Source: Rallus limicola
Lineage: Eukaryota; Chordata; Aves; Gruiformes; Rallidae
Assembly (NCBI GenBank): GCA_022605955.1
Contig: JAKCOZ010000001.1
Location: 21,010,146 to 21,074,145, forward strand
Reading direction: 5' to 3'
Length of the DNA stretch: 64,000 nt
How positions within the stretch are numbered: the first letter of the stretch is position 1; every line of letters begins with the position of its first letter. The translations under genes were made by a program, and so were the position numbers. Positions 40,049 through 52,000 of the stretch are shown here, piece after piece. The notes under the pieces are model-generated. The model was not told the origin of the DNA, did no database searches, and was given only the letters and a program-made list of their open reading frames with translations.

Positions 40049-40152
40049 TTATTTGTTAAACATTGGAAGACTTATAAAAAACAACCCTATGGTTTAATAA
40101 CCTTGATGCAATCTCAACTAATGGGCATTCTCCCAGTGAACAATGCAACTAA

Positions 40153-40160
40153 ACATTCCA
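40153..40160 (+). promoter_or_regulatory. miR-1/206 target site (8-mer) in IGF1 3' UTR
   Basis: ACATTCCA is a full 8-mer match to the miR-1/miR-206 seed. It lies about 170 bases after the stop. The flanking bases (AACTAAACATTCCA, then AGTCTTTAG shortly after) resemble the human IGF1 3' UTR, where miR-1 regulation of IGF1 is established. The seed match is seen directly; function in this species is inferred. Confidence 0.75.
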
Positions 40161-40483
40161 ATATTAAGTCTTTAGAGGACAGAACATTTTAATCAGCCCA
40201 GAGTTAAAAATTTCTGTGGTTGATATATTACTGTTTCTTAACCTGTTTTAAATGTCCTGCACAAAATCTCAAAGTCCTGTGCCCCTCAAAAGCCTACAAA
40301 ATTATGGGCCTTTGATGGATCCAATTGCACTAAATTAACCTATGAACACTGGCTGCTGGAGTCATTCATCAGCCTTGTCTAAGTGGTGTTTTTTTTATTT
40401 GCACTTCTATACAAGCAACAGGCTGTTTGTTTTACAGTGTCTGATAACATTGTTTGTCTACCCCTTCATATTTGCACAGTTTG

Positions 40484-40490
40484 ACATTCC
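40484..40490 (+). promoter_or_regulatory. second miR-1/206 seed match (7-mer)
   Basis: ACATTCC followed by C gives a 7-mer seed match, about 330 bases after the 8-mer site. Mammalian IGF1 is reported to have more than one miR-1/206 site. I could not check whether this one is orthologous. Confidence 0.45.
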
Positions 40491-43400
40491 CAGTAACAGC
40501 AGCAGTAAGATAACGTATACAGTTTTAAAAATCCATTAATTCCATCTGTGGCATTTTGACAGAATATGGGTTATCGATGCATTTGTTTCAAGAGAGTTTA
40601 TTTTTCCTTCTCTTGCAAAGATGCAGTTTATTGCAATTTGTGAGACAAAAGATTTTTAAAGGCAGTTAAAGCATACATAGGCTCTCAAGCCATTAATGAT
40701 TCTTCCAGGTAATTATTTTGCAACAGTATAGGTAACTTCTTTCTTCCTCCATATAATGCAGTATGTAAAATTTAGCATATCAATAATACACATATATCAA
40801 ACAGTATGTAAAAAATCTCTGTTTTATAGTACAACGGTGCTATTTTATAGTTTGTTACATGAAAGGGTCTGGCCAAAATGGTAATAGGTAAAAGCAAATA
40901 TGGAAAGATCAAACCAAGATTGAATAACAAAGGAGTTTTCAAAATCCTCAGTTTACATAAACTAAAATGTCTTCAGATTTCAATATGGAAATAACTTTCC
41001 ATACTCAAAAAAAATTCAGATATTCGATTCCTTTTAGATCTTTGCATGGCGATGGTTTCACCTACAGTCATGTGGAACACAAATTCATAGATGCCTAGGC
41101 CCAGAGAAGACAGTTTGAAAACTGCCCTTAAAGGATTTCAAAGGGTAGCCTATCAGAGCCTAAATCTTTCTGAAATATCATCATTGTGTTCAAACATAAC
41201 AGAGGGTTACTCAAAGCCTCTGCCATTTTAATTCTTCCTACAATCAGATGTAACTAAATTGACTATTAATTAGGCTGCTGCATCTCTCTGTAAATCAGAA
41301 AAGCTAAAGTAATCACCAAACTACAGTGTAGAAAGAGTCCTCAAGAAGAGATGAACCATAGCATCCTTCAAACTGCTACATACAATAGCCTTTCATGCAC
41401 TCATGTGGGAGACATATTTCCAGATAATCTCTGCCATCTAACCTTGATAAGTACTGTACTGATTCTACCTTGAATAACACTGTGTTCTATGCTCCATTCT
41501 GGTAAATCAACTCAGTGCTAGATGCAGTAAAGGCAGGTAGGCAGCCAACAGTGTCCCAAGCCATGCAAGAAACTTCTCTGTGGAAGAAGGGAAGAGAAAG
41601 CAGGGGAGAACACACTGTTCCACCTTGTCCAGAACTGCAATGTGTTTCCACTCAATGTGTTCCCCTTCTCACCCTGTATGCAGTATGTTTAGACAAGGGA
41701 TGAAGCGACCCTTAGTCAGCCCCAAGGAGGGCAAGGAGAATAATATATGAAGGGAGTATTTAGAGAGATGTTAGGTTAGATCTGTAAAGGATGCATCTCT
41801 TTTTAAAGGCTAAATCTGCCTTACCTTCTACTACATCCATGGAAGTAGATGACTGAACTGTTGATTAAAACACAAGAATCTCTGCAGACTGCATATTGTA
41901 CAATTCCTCAATAGCTTCTTGGGAAACAGAGAGGAAAGGTAGGTCTTCAAAGCCCAACAAGTTCTTATAGTTCCTTTTTTATTCCCACAGAACATTTGAG
42001 TTTCATATTTTTTCCAAGGAAAGTGTGATGTATTCCTAAGCAATCCTTTTAGCCCTCTTTCTGTGAGATGTGTGTTCCTGTGCACAATAGGCTGCCATCG
42101 CAATGTAAAAGTGGAACAGTAAATGAATAAAACGAATATGCCACAGCTGTCACTGACTGAGATAGTTATGTTGAAAAAGTACAGAGAAACAGAAGGGGAA
42201 ACTAAAGTAATTACCACCAATTCAATAAACAGAGGTGCCAGTCCTGATATCTATCACAGCTCCTACAGTCCAATTTTGGTGGAGGGTAAGGAGAGGGAAT
42301 TATTCGTTTTTCGGTGGCTGAAATGTATTCTAAGAAGCAGCCGTTGTTTTGATGTCAGCGATACAATACATATTTCATGTCCAGTGATTCTTTCTGTCCC
42401 TTACCTCCTCTGAAGTTCTAAAGGGAGGAGAGAGGAAAGGTGTGAGCAAAAAAAAAAAAAAACAATTTGCATTTGTGGTGACAAGTTTATTTGTAGATAA
42501 CATTTTACTGATGCACTGTTAACATTAATGAATAATCATACATCATTGTGCTATTTAATTCCTGTAAATTAATTGGAATTTTGGCCTTAGGATTCATGTG
42601 CTCACATTCATGCCACCATATTTGTTCTGTTGAGAAATCATAATTAGAAGACGTCACTCGCAGACTTTTAGCACCAGACCTTGACCACCGTCTAAACAAA
42701 TTAGAACAATTCTTGAAAGAAACTGCAATAAATATGAAAAGGTACAAGCTTCAAAGGCACATTTTGCTTTGCTAGAGAATAAATGGTATCAAAAAATGGA
42801 GACTAGCTTCACCACGACAGAGGTGAGGAATGCATGGATGGGAAACGCATACTTTCATAAGAAATCTCCAGTCATATGGCAGTGAGCACATGATATACTA
42901 GTCAGTGTGAAAGATAAAGGGCTGCATTAGTTTAATAATCTCAATAAATCCGCTGCTTAAAGAAGTTGAAGCATGAGCCAAAACATCTCACTCCCAAAAG
43001 TACAAAGTAGTCTGACTTGAAAACCTTCTAATTAGAGAAATTGAAGAGTTCAGCTGGATTTTCAAAAGCACTCCAGATATTTAGGAACAGGGCTTCCACT
43101 GGATGCCATTGAGTCTCATAAATCACTTGTAGTGGTAAAGAAAATCCCACTCCCCATCCTTCCATATCATGTAAACCACATGACAGAAGTCACATATTTT
43201 TGTATTCTAGAATAGACATAAAACTCCAATTATTGCACAGAATGTAACTGAAGTGCAGAAGTAAAAAAGTTAATTAAGCCTCACTATTTTCAGTTCAAAA
43301 AGGGCTGCAGATGTGTATCTACTGAAGTTAATGCATCTACCTTTTATTAAGGTAGCAAAATTTGAGCCTCATCTCCATATAAACCATAATTAATCATTAA

Positions 43401-43879
43401 GAGTTATATTGAAAAACAAATACATTTTTGATTCTGTTCAAAACTTGCTTTATAAACCCACACTTAGATTTGTGTGAAAGACTTGTATGAGACTCACTTG
43501 TACCATTCAGTTCAAGACAGAGAAAAAAAAAAAAAAAAATCATAGGATACTGCATTCAGTCCCTGTAGATACATTAAAGTAGGCACCTTTGGCCCAGGAC
43601 AAATTACAGTGTCAATTCCTTTTTTTAAGATTAAAGAGTAAATAAGTGGTAGGTGTTCTTTACTGATGTGAATTCCATACACAACTAATAGCTATGTTCA
43701 CTTCTCCCATAAGCCAGTTGCTGATTTCTTAACAATGGTTAAAGTTGATTAATGAAGGCTCTAGGCCAAGCGCTGTGTCTTCCTGGCTCTCCATTTTAAC
43801 ATGTGCATGATAAGGCAAGTTCAGAGAAAAGTATGCATATTTATTTTACCTGTTACCGATTTGGCCAACAATGCCAAAG

Positions 43880-43887
43880 TGGTGCTA
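43880..43887 (+). promoter_or_regulatory. miR-29 family target site (8-mer)
   Basis: TGGTGCTA is an 8-mer match to the miR-29 seed, inside the inferred long 3' UTR. IGF1 is a known miR-29 target in mammals. A weaker 7-mer (GGTGCTA) is at 40836-40842. It matters only for transcripts using a distal poly(A) site. Confidence 0.5.
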
Positions 43888-45408
43888 TTGTTTTGTTTAA
43901 GAAAGTACTTGACTAAAATATAAAAGAAAGCATAAATATTTTTTTAATGTATGAAAATTACAATTATATAGGTATGGTTATTAAAATAGAACTACAACTA
44001 GCCATAACTTTTCAACTTTTTGTCACTTGCCAGCAGAAAGAAATCTTAAATCAGTGGAGATGGGGCAGGAATAAGAGTCAAAATGCCACAAAATTCATAG
44101 ACTTGAAATGCAATTCTGAATCTTTACTCCAAGTCAGAAATACAGATGAAGAAAAGCATTTAAAGTCAGGGAACAATGAATATGACTGAAATCCTGTTCA
44201 GATTAATGAGAGTCCTATATCATACTAAAGATTTTTAACCCACAATCTAGTCTGAAATCAGTCTAGAGTTTGGTGGAAAGTCAGTGGCATGATATGGTCA
44301 AGACTTTCATTAAAGACATGTTTTTATTTTTACAGATTTACCTTCTCATTCATGCCATGCCCCCAGAAAGTCAATATTCTTAAAATTTAAAAAAAAAGCA
44401 CAAAAAAATGCAGCTGATTCTAACAAGGAATGAAAAAGTCTATATTCCTCGTACAAAACTGATATTTTAATTCTCACCGGTTTCAAATTGTGAGAAAAAG
44501 TTGAAATGTATGGCTAACAGTCTGTGATTTTTTTTTTTTTAAACTTTATGTGGTCACTATGAACATCCTAATGTGCACAATTTCACATTTCATTGTTTTG
44601 TTTTGAAATGATGGTAAATTAAGCCCAAATAGAGATTCTTGGAACTTATAGGTTAGATAGAATACTTATGTTCTGATGAAGGTATAATCAATATATTTAA
44701 AATGTTTTATTTTTAGTCTGAAAAGGAATAGTAATAATTTATTTGGGGACTCAACCTATACTAGTCCCTCTTTTAAGGATGCTGTTCAGTGCAAAAAAGT
44801 CTTCCAAATGCCAAAATTCTATTCAAAACCAACATTCATTCCTCCCTCCCCTTTCCCCCAGCAAACCTAGTTAAAACACTATTGCAATATATTTTTTTTT
44901 GTTTGTCTGTCTGTTTTGTTGGGGGTTGTTTTGTTTTGATTCACTTTGCTTTGATTTGGGGGGCAGGGGTAAGGAGGAGGACATGAGGGTTTCAAGTGAT
45001 TAAGATTTTTTTCCTCTTGGGTACAATCCACAAAAAATAAAGAATTTGCTTTGATGAGATTACTCATTATCCATTTCATGTGTGGAACTAGAATTATATA
45101 AAGCAACTAGATTTGAGTTGCCTTGAAAGAAGGAAAAAAGTTATTAACAAAAAAAGTTTTGCTCATTCTAATCCTACACTATACTTTTTTTTTTTTTCTC
45201 ACAATATTGGAATATTCTAGTGGACTATAACTGCCCAAACACACAGTATCTGATATATATAAATTCTTGATTTCCTTACATGAACCATGTTGTGGGAATA
45301 TCTGAAACGATTACATATAGTACAGTATGGAGATACCAATCTAGCAGAGACCAAAACAAGAAGGACCTCCCTGATGCTTACATTAGGAAATCTTATACTA
45401 GTTGCATA

Positions 45409-45515
45409 AAGTGTGTGTGTATGTATATAGAGATATATACATATATAGGCATATGTATGTATATGTCTCTCTATATATATAATGCTATAATGCGTGTATG
45501 TGTGTGCATGTGCAT
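45409..45515. repeat. (GT)/(TA) compound microsatellite in the IGF1 3' UTR region
   Basis: GTGTGTGTATGTATAT, then TATA/CATA stretches, a TCTCTCTA segment and a final GTGTATGTGTGTGCATGTGC. Self-complementary TATATA segments could fold in RNA. It lies inside the inferred long 3' UTR. Confidence 0.9.
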
Positions 45516-46325
45516 ATTATGCTTTTCTTCTTTTTCCTCTCAAGTAAAATTTGAACTTCTCGCTTTTTACACATAATTTCTCATGGACTATATTCAGTAA
45601 TCCAATTGGAATCCAATTTTAGAAAAACATTGTATAATATGGGTGTCACAACTTAGATCCTACCTTTGTTTTTTCACACCTAAAGAAATGACTTGATTTT
45701 TAAATCATAAGACACTTTTCTGCATCAGGCAAATCTATTTATCTGTTCAAGTACAGATATAAAATACTGACTCTGAGGGCCTTACTATGAAAACATTGAT
45801 TTAAAAATTTTCTTTTGTTTCATTCTTCTCTAGATAACTTCTGTTAAGTGAGGGTTTGGGTTTTTTTTTAAATATAAACATCCCTTGAAAATAAGAATAA
45901 TGGGTAAATTAAGCAGTGAAGAATGAAAATTTCTGTAATTTAATATCACCTCAATTATTCATTTTCAGTTAGACATTTTTTGTAAGAATAATTCATGCCT
46001 CTGTATCGTACCCTTAACTATTTCAGAAGTGGAAAAGACTTAGCACTGTAAATTCCTATATCCCAATTTATTTATAATAACTTTTGATTTCTCTGTATAA
46101 TTCAGCAACATTTTATTTTGCCAGTATGGCTCAGAAAAGTCATAAAAAGCATCAATGTGATACTTCTGCTGCTAAACATTCTTTCCCACAAGTATTTAAC
46201 ATACAAGCACCCACCTACAATATTTACATATTCACACTTGATTGAAGTTCTTATGAAATGGCACAAATACATTTGGGAGATTTTTTTTTTTTCACATTTT
46301 AAAGGTATGAACCAGTTTTCAAGTC

Positions 46326-46331
46326 AATAAA
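46326..46331 (+). terminator. candidate distal poly(A) signal of IGF1
   Basis: AATAAA lies 6343 bases after the stop codon, close to the distance of the distal poly(A) site in human IGF1. The downstream sequence is T-rich but only weakly GT-rich. Another AATAAA is near 46406. The choice is inferred from distance. Confidence 0.4.
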
Positions 46332-48559
46332 AGGCATTCAATCTTACTTACATTCAATTGTTAATATCATTTCATTCCTCTAAAGCAACAACTAAATATC
46401 CTCAGAATAAAAAGAACTCTATTCTGATAAATAGGAGCATGCTTCATGTACTCATGTTAAAGAAATAGGTTTAACCAGATAACTGTATTTACAACTGATT
46501 CAATTAAATTCATATGCTGTAATGAAGTATGTAACTTTTTAAATTTTAAAATCAAATGAATGTTCCACCTTTCCTAGTTTACTGGCATTAACCCCGTTTA
46601 TGGTATGAAAAAGCCCCCTGTAACAGTGATCAAAGAGAAAGGCTCCAAGACCAATACACTAAAGCGCTACCAGTGAAAGCAGCACAATGTCCTCATTGGG
46701 TGTATAGGGAGAATTCTAATTTACATTTTTCTTTTAGGTTAGAATCTCAAATCAAATTTATATAAATTCTACCTAAGAATTACTAGTCTCTTCTTTATTT
46801 CCACAGAGACAAGTCTAAATATAAGAAAGTACATGCAAGTTACACTGCATGATACAGTATATAATTCTTACCTTTTCATTTATTACCATTTCTAAGGAAT
46901 TAGTTCAACTGAATTCTATAGAAATCCCATGCAGGACAAAAAAAAAAAAAAAAAAGATTGCTAAAAGTGTATGATGATAACAGTTGCCTGATTAAACCAA
47001 GTCTCATCAAACGTGAGTCATAAAATGCTCTACTGAAAGCATACTGGTGTTTTGTAATGTTCTGAACAGCTTCACGTGTGGTCTGATACTTCATGTTGCT
47101 TATAGCAGTTTCTTAATCCTTGGAGGCTTTAGGTTGAATATTAAACATGTCTATCAAGCCTCAGGATTTTAGGAAACAAGTTAAAGTAGAAGAAGCAGCA
47201 CCACCTGCTGCTGATAATCAAATCATACATGAGCTTTCTCTCCTCAAAAATTATCTGCAAAGCCATTCAGAAGTGCTAAATGAAGAGATCATTAGCATAG
47301 CACTTGGTTTTCAGGAGGACACCCTTTCCAACGAGAAAATTAACTGTCCTCCCTTTCTTCTCTGTTGGACTTTAATTGGTATCCTGACTAAGACTGGGGT
47401 TTCCATGGCAGAAGCATGAATGTGGATACATGAATTTCTGATTTCACTACTGAATAATGCTACTATTAACATTTCAAGTCATTATAACCAAACAGTGACA
47501 AGTGTTAAATGTTCATTCACTAAAAACCATTTAAACTCTCTATTAAAGTTCTAACTGGATTTCTTCTTTCTTTTTTATTTTCTTGTGCTTACTCATAGTA
47601 CAATGTCACTACTTGATGACAAATAATATTTCATACTGTGTATGTAACATCATTGTGTTGCAGAATCCCCCAAATACCTCAACAATGTCTTTGTTGCGCT
47701 ACTCTCCCCATTTAGCAATTATAAGCTTTTCTAGTAACAACCAATAAATCAAAAAATGGAGCTCTTAATATGTACAAATATTAAAAAAATCAAGAATTTT
47801 TGCTAGTTTGCAGTTCATGTAATGCCATCTTGACCATTCTCTTCCCCTCTCTCTATGAGCTGTCTAGAAGAGTAGACTTTGCTCCATAAATAATAGTGTA
47901 TTCATGCTTTTAAAGGCTTTTATATGCATTTATGGTAGGTAAAGGTTGGAAGAGGTAGTTGACTGATTTTCACTTTTATCTACTTTGATTTCAGTAAAGG
48001 GCTTTGTCACTCTGTATACATAAAGGCTAATGCACCCTTTGGTTTGTAGAATGTACTGAAATGTTTGCAACCCTCTTGGTATCAGGTCCAAAATGTGAAG
48101 AATTACTGTTAAGAGGGTATCTTTCTAATGTATTTGTATGTATAGTTTACACCTCTGTGAGGTCTAATAAAGGATTATGGTTAATAAAAAATGCGTTGAA
48201 AATTCCTCATCCAGAGAGATTTTGCAGTAATTTGCATTATTGTTTTCTCTTGCCTAGCAAATACATTTCAGTTCTCAGAATACTCCAAAATCCGGACATA
48301 CCCTAACAAGGATGAGCATGCTTCACTCCCGAGATAGGACTGCTGTGGAAAGATAGCTGGTGGCTCAAGAGCCTTGAAAAAAAATGAAATGTCATCAGAA
48401 GGAATTGTGGAACATATAGATAAAATTAACAGTAATGACTAAACAGGATCAAACCATATTCACCCACGGGTGAATAATCTGGTATACAGCCACTTGCTCT
48501 AATGCTTCTTGCTATGCAAAAACTAGGTGGTAGCTGATGTATACTGACTCTTTCAAAGA

Positions 48560-49070
48560 TATCCAAGGGACACTTAAGGAACTACAAACCACTATGCCTT
48601 ATATCCCTATCACTTAAATTGTTCTCAAGAACAGAATAATGAATAGATGGTAGATGAATAAATATTATATAATAAATACAGTATCTTGCCAGAAAAGGAA
48701 GATGGTTGTTATGAAGTTAAGCCTCAGAATGCTGGGGGTTCTTTGGAGGAAAGGCTAAGCATGTAGTCAAGGAAGATTGGGGTAATCTTGGATTTCCAAA
48801 ACTCTTGTAAATTAGGTCCTTCATCCAAAGTTCTTAAAAACACTAAACTGTTGTGGAATGAGAGAAGTTCTTCATCTATGCACACCACTGATTAAAAAGC
48901 AGAAAAGATAAAACAGGAGGGGACCCATATGTGAAATCCTGCTGCAATCTGTTTTAGCACCCATGCTGAAGAAGGGACGAACTGTAAAAACACGAGCTGA
49001 ATGAGCTGAAGAAGGGATGAACAGTAAAAAAACAAAGTTTATGGGTGATACAAAGGCAATCAGGTAGATC
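48560..49070 (+). pseudogene. decayed CR1-like reverse-transcriptase fragment
   Basis: Several blocks align in order to an ancient CR1 ORF2: GGAACTACAAACCACTATGC (48577-; cf. ...ggaactacaggccggtcagc), CTTGGATTTCCAAAACTC (48787-; cf. ttggactttcaaaaggc), AGGTCCTTCATCCAAAGTTC (48815-), TGGAATGAGAGAAGTTCTTC (48854-) and TTATGGGTGATACAAAGGCA (49039-; cf. gcagatgatacaaag, the YADD-region stretch). Frames are broken throughout. A 40-bp tandem duplication (48965-49004 and from 49005) interrupts it. The assignment rests on block order rather than on a continuous alignment. Confidence 0.65.
48965..49040 (+). repeat. 40-bp tandem duplication inside the CR1 relic
   Basis: GCTGAAGAAGGGACGAACTG at 48965 recurs as GCTGAAGAAGGGATGAACAG at 49005, each followed by a run of A and AC. 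The period is 40 bases. It is a local duplication, probably by replication slippage. Confidence 0.85.
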
Positions 49071-52000
49071 AGGTATGCTTATGCCTTGGTAAATGTATGC
49101 TGACTGCTCCCTTTTGCCACCTTGTATTTGACAAGACCTTCGAAACAGGTTCCAGGGAGATTATTTTTATAACTTTCTAGGTACTAAGGCCAACTGCTAT
49201 CTCCACAGATCTTGGCACTCTCAACTGAGTGCAATGTGTGCCTTTTTTCAGTCGTTAAACTCTCACAGTTGCCATAACCTTTCTAATCTGGTAGAGAGCA
49301 GCCTCACAACTATACTGCACTTATCTCTTATCACCCTCATGGTGGTCCCACGAACGCATGTATCTCCATTTGATTTATGTGCTCCATGATTCCATCATCT
49401 GTTGTTGTGGGCAATGCTTCACTCTGTCAATGAACTGGTGGCTCTGGGAGTCCTGAGGACAAGCCTTACCACTGCAGATGAAAATAGACACAAAAAAAGT
49501 CTCTGACCCAGGAAGTCCCAAACTGTAAATCAATGGAGGGTAGGAAAGCTTCACTACATGTTGTCTTGTTCTATTTTTTTCTGCCCCAAATATTGATTTT
49601 GGCTACAGCGAAAAACTTTCCTGGATTGGTTTTCCATCTTATCTTTACTCTGACTTGTATTTTTATCCTGCTGACATTGCAGCCATTCTAGACATTTCAC
49701 TACTTGTGGATATAACAACATGGCCAAGGAACATTTATTTTAAAAACCCATATATTTGTAATTCTAATCATGATTTTTAGAATTTCTTAATCATATTTAT
49801 TGTGCACATTGACACAAGTGTTCAAATATGTGAGAACAACTAATAAATACAACTTTATAGTAAGCTATGATAACACAATCAAAATAAGAACACGTCAAAG
49901 GGATTAAGAAAATGTCTAATAAGTTACTAACAGTTTAGAAAAATAATCAGAACTTTAGTGGCCAGCTCCCTTCTTCAATTGTTTACTTTCTCACATGCAG
50001 ATAATTTAATTTATAGAATCTTTTGATCAAAGAGTTGCAGCACATTCATCTGGATATTGATGTACTAGGAAATCAACCTATTTATTATCCTAACTTGAAA
50101 CCAGGTTTGTACCACAGCTAAAGACAAAAACTATCAAAAAATCCCTTGCTATTTGAAGGCTAGCAGAACTTCTGGAAACCTAGTAAAGATTAGAACTACC
50201 AACAGCAGCTGCTAAATATGTTATGGAAGAAATTCTTGTTTTATTAGTAAGAAGTTGACATGTGTGGAGACCTAAATTGATTTTTTGTTTGTTTGTTTTT
50301 TAACTTGGGCAACTTCATACAGTTCTGTGCAGTTTTATCTTGTATTTTCATATTCTTTTACACTTGGCTAAAACTACCTTTATTTACACATTTTTGCCCT
50401 AATTTTTGCTTAGGACCTTATATTTGTGCTTCTTATGTCTCATGCATATACTTTTTAGATAAAGTTGATTAGTGGTGATTCTAAGCCAACCTTTCCTCTC
50501 TGTGGAAAAGTTACGTCGGAGAAATATGTTTTACCAACTGAGAGAGTGATAGAGCAACTAACACTCCTAACAGTTTGTAGAAGTTGCACTATGCATTGGC
50601 AGTACACAGATTTTCTGTTGGTTTTCTCATAGTCATTTGTCATCTCTACATTTCGACAACGAAAACATTGAGAAGAAATTGAATGAAACAGAAAGAAAAG
50701 TGTTAGCCAAACTGAGATTAAAAAAAAAACAACAAAGCAGGTTTCCAGATTGCCACTAGGTTGGATATTTCTTTTTGGGGGGGTCTGCTTGGATTTAACC
50801 TTTAATACAAGTTTTTCAGCTAAAATGCAGTGCCATTGGACCAGATTCCAAGCCCTCCAGGACTCAGCTTCTCAGCATGAGCTTTCTCCACAAAGTACTG
50901 TTTTCATTTTTCTTGTTTGCTTTTTCATTCTGTTCCATATATCACCTGTTCTTGGTACGTGGTGACCTAGTGCAATAGGAGAAGAAGCAAGTGCCATCCA
51001 AGTCTCTCAGAAAAAAAAAAATCTGGTAAGTCTACTGATTTGGGCATATTGTCAAGAAGTAAGAGAGAAAAGTTTGCATACCATCAGGTTGACAATGGAA
51101 TGAAATTAGACCCCTCACTGACTACACATACTGTAATCAGCTTGCAATTAAAAAAAGAAACCCAAACAAGCCACCAAAACCTGAACAAAAAGTAACAAAG
51201 CCAATATTTTTTGTGTGCCCTATACTACACCATTAAGCATGTCCTTAGCCTTTCAATGAGATCAAAACCTTTGAAGACTTAAATACTATACAAGATGGAT
51301 TCCAGATCCCAGTGTGGAAGATATTTTAGGTTTAAAAGTAGATAGAGCAGGTAAAATTGGTTATTTCCACCATTAAAGGGTCACAAAAAAGCTGCTAAAT
51401 TTTGTTCTGGTTTGGTATAGGCATTAGTATTTCAGATATGATTTTCCTTGATTCTTTCTAATAGTTTATGTTTGTTCCACATCCATCATTTTGATTCTAT
51501 TTCATACAACAGAAGAATCTGTCTGTTACCTGTGTTTGGATTCATGTGGATTTTATTGAAAATAGTTGACTGCAGAACCTGTACCAGTATCTGTATTCAT
51601 ACTGTGCAACAGAGATAGTTGTCTTTATTGCGCATTCTTCAAATCCTTGCTTTTCTGAAAATATTTTATATCATTGCCTTTCCTGCAGATTCATCTGTAA
51701 ATTGTTATCATTTCCAGTACTTTCCAGCTTCAAATGTTTTTTCATCGGTAAATTTCTTGGCAATTTAGTATGCTGAACACAATCCCATGCTGCATTAAGC
51801 ATATCACATTGGTTTTTTTAGTACTTGATATATAAACAATTGTCTCCAGACAATACAGCTGAATTAGCCTTTTCTGCAAATATTACTATGAAACACACTT
51901 CTTGCTCTGTCTAAACAGCATTTAACTTTTCAACATAGTTCAAATACCACATGTTCTCTGATATACCAGCCAGAACAACAGCACAATTTGACATGAAAAC

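Larger units (their letters stand above)
39984..46350 (+). other. IGF1: IGF1 3' untranslated region (3' end inferred)
   Basis: The first 200 bases after the stop track the human IGF1 3' UTR as I remember it, including the block around the miR-1/206 site at 40153-40160. Human IGF1 has a 3' UTR of roughly 6.5 kb, so an end near 46.3 kb is expected, and an AATAAA sits at 46326-46331. Candidate microRNA sites: ACATTCC at 40484-40490, a miR-130/301-type TTGCACTA at 40325-40332, miR-29-type sites at 40836-40842 and 43880-43887. A TG/TA-rich simple repeat lies near 45.4 kb. The start is certain; the end is an inference from family length and the poly(A) signal. Shorter isoforms are likely, as mammals use several poly(A) sites. 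Confidence 0.7.

Noticed and set aside
43523..43540. Poly(A) runs (also near 42449, 46938, 60600, 61713) as tails of processed pseudogenes
   Set aside because: No gene-like body precedes them and no flanking target duplications are visible.
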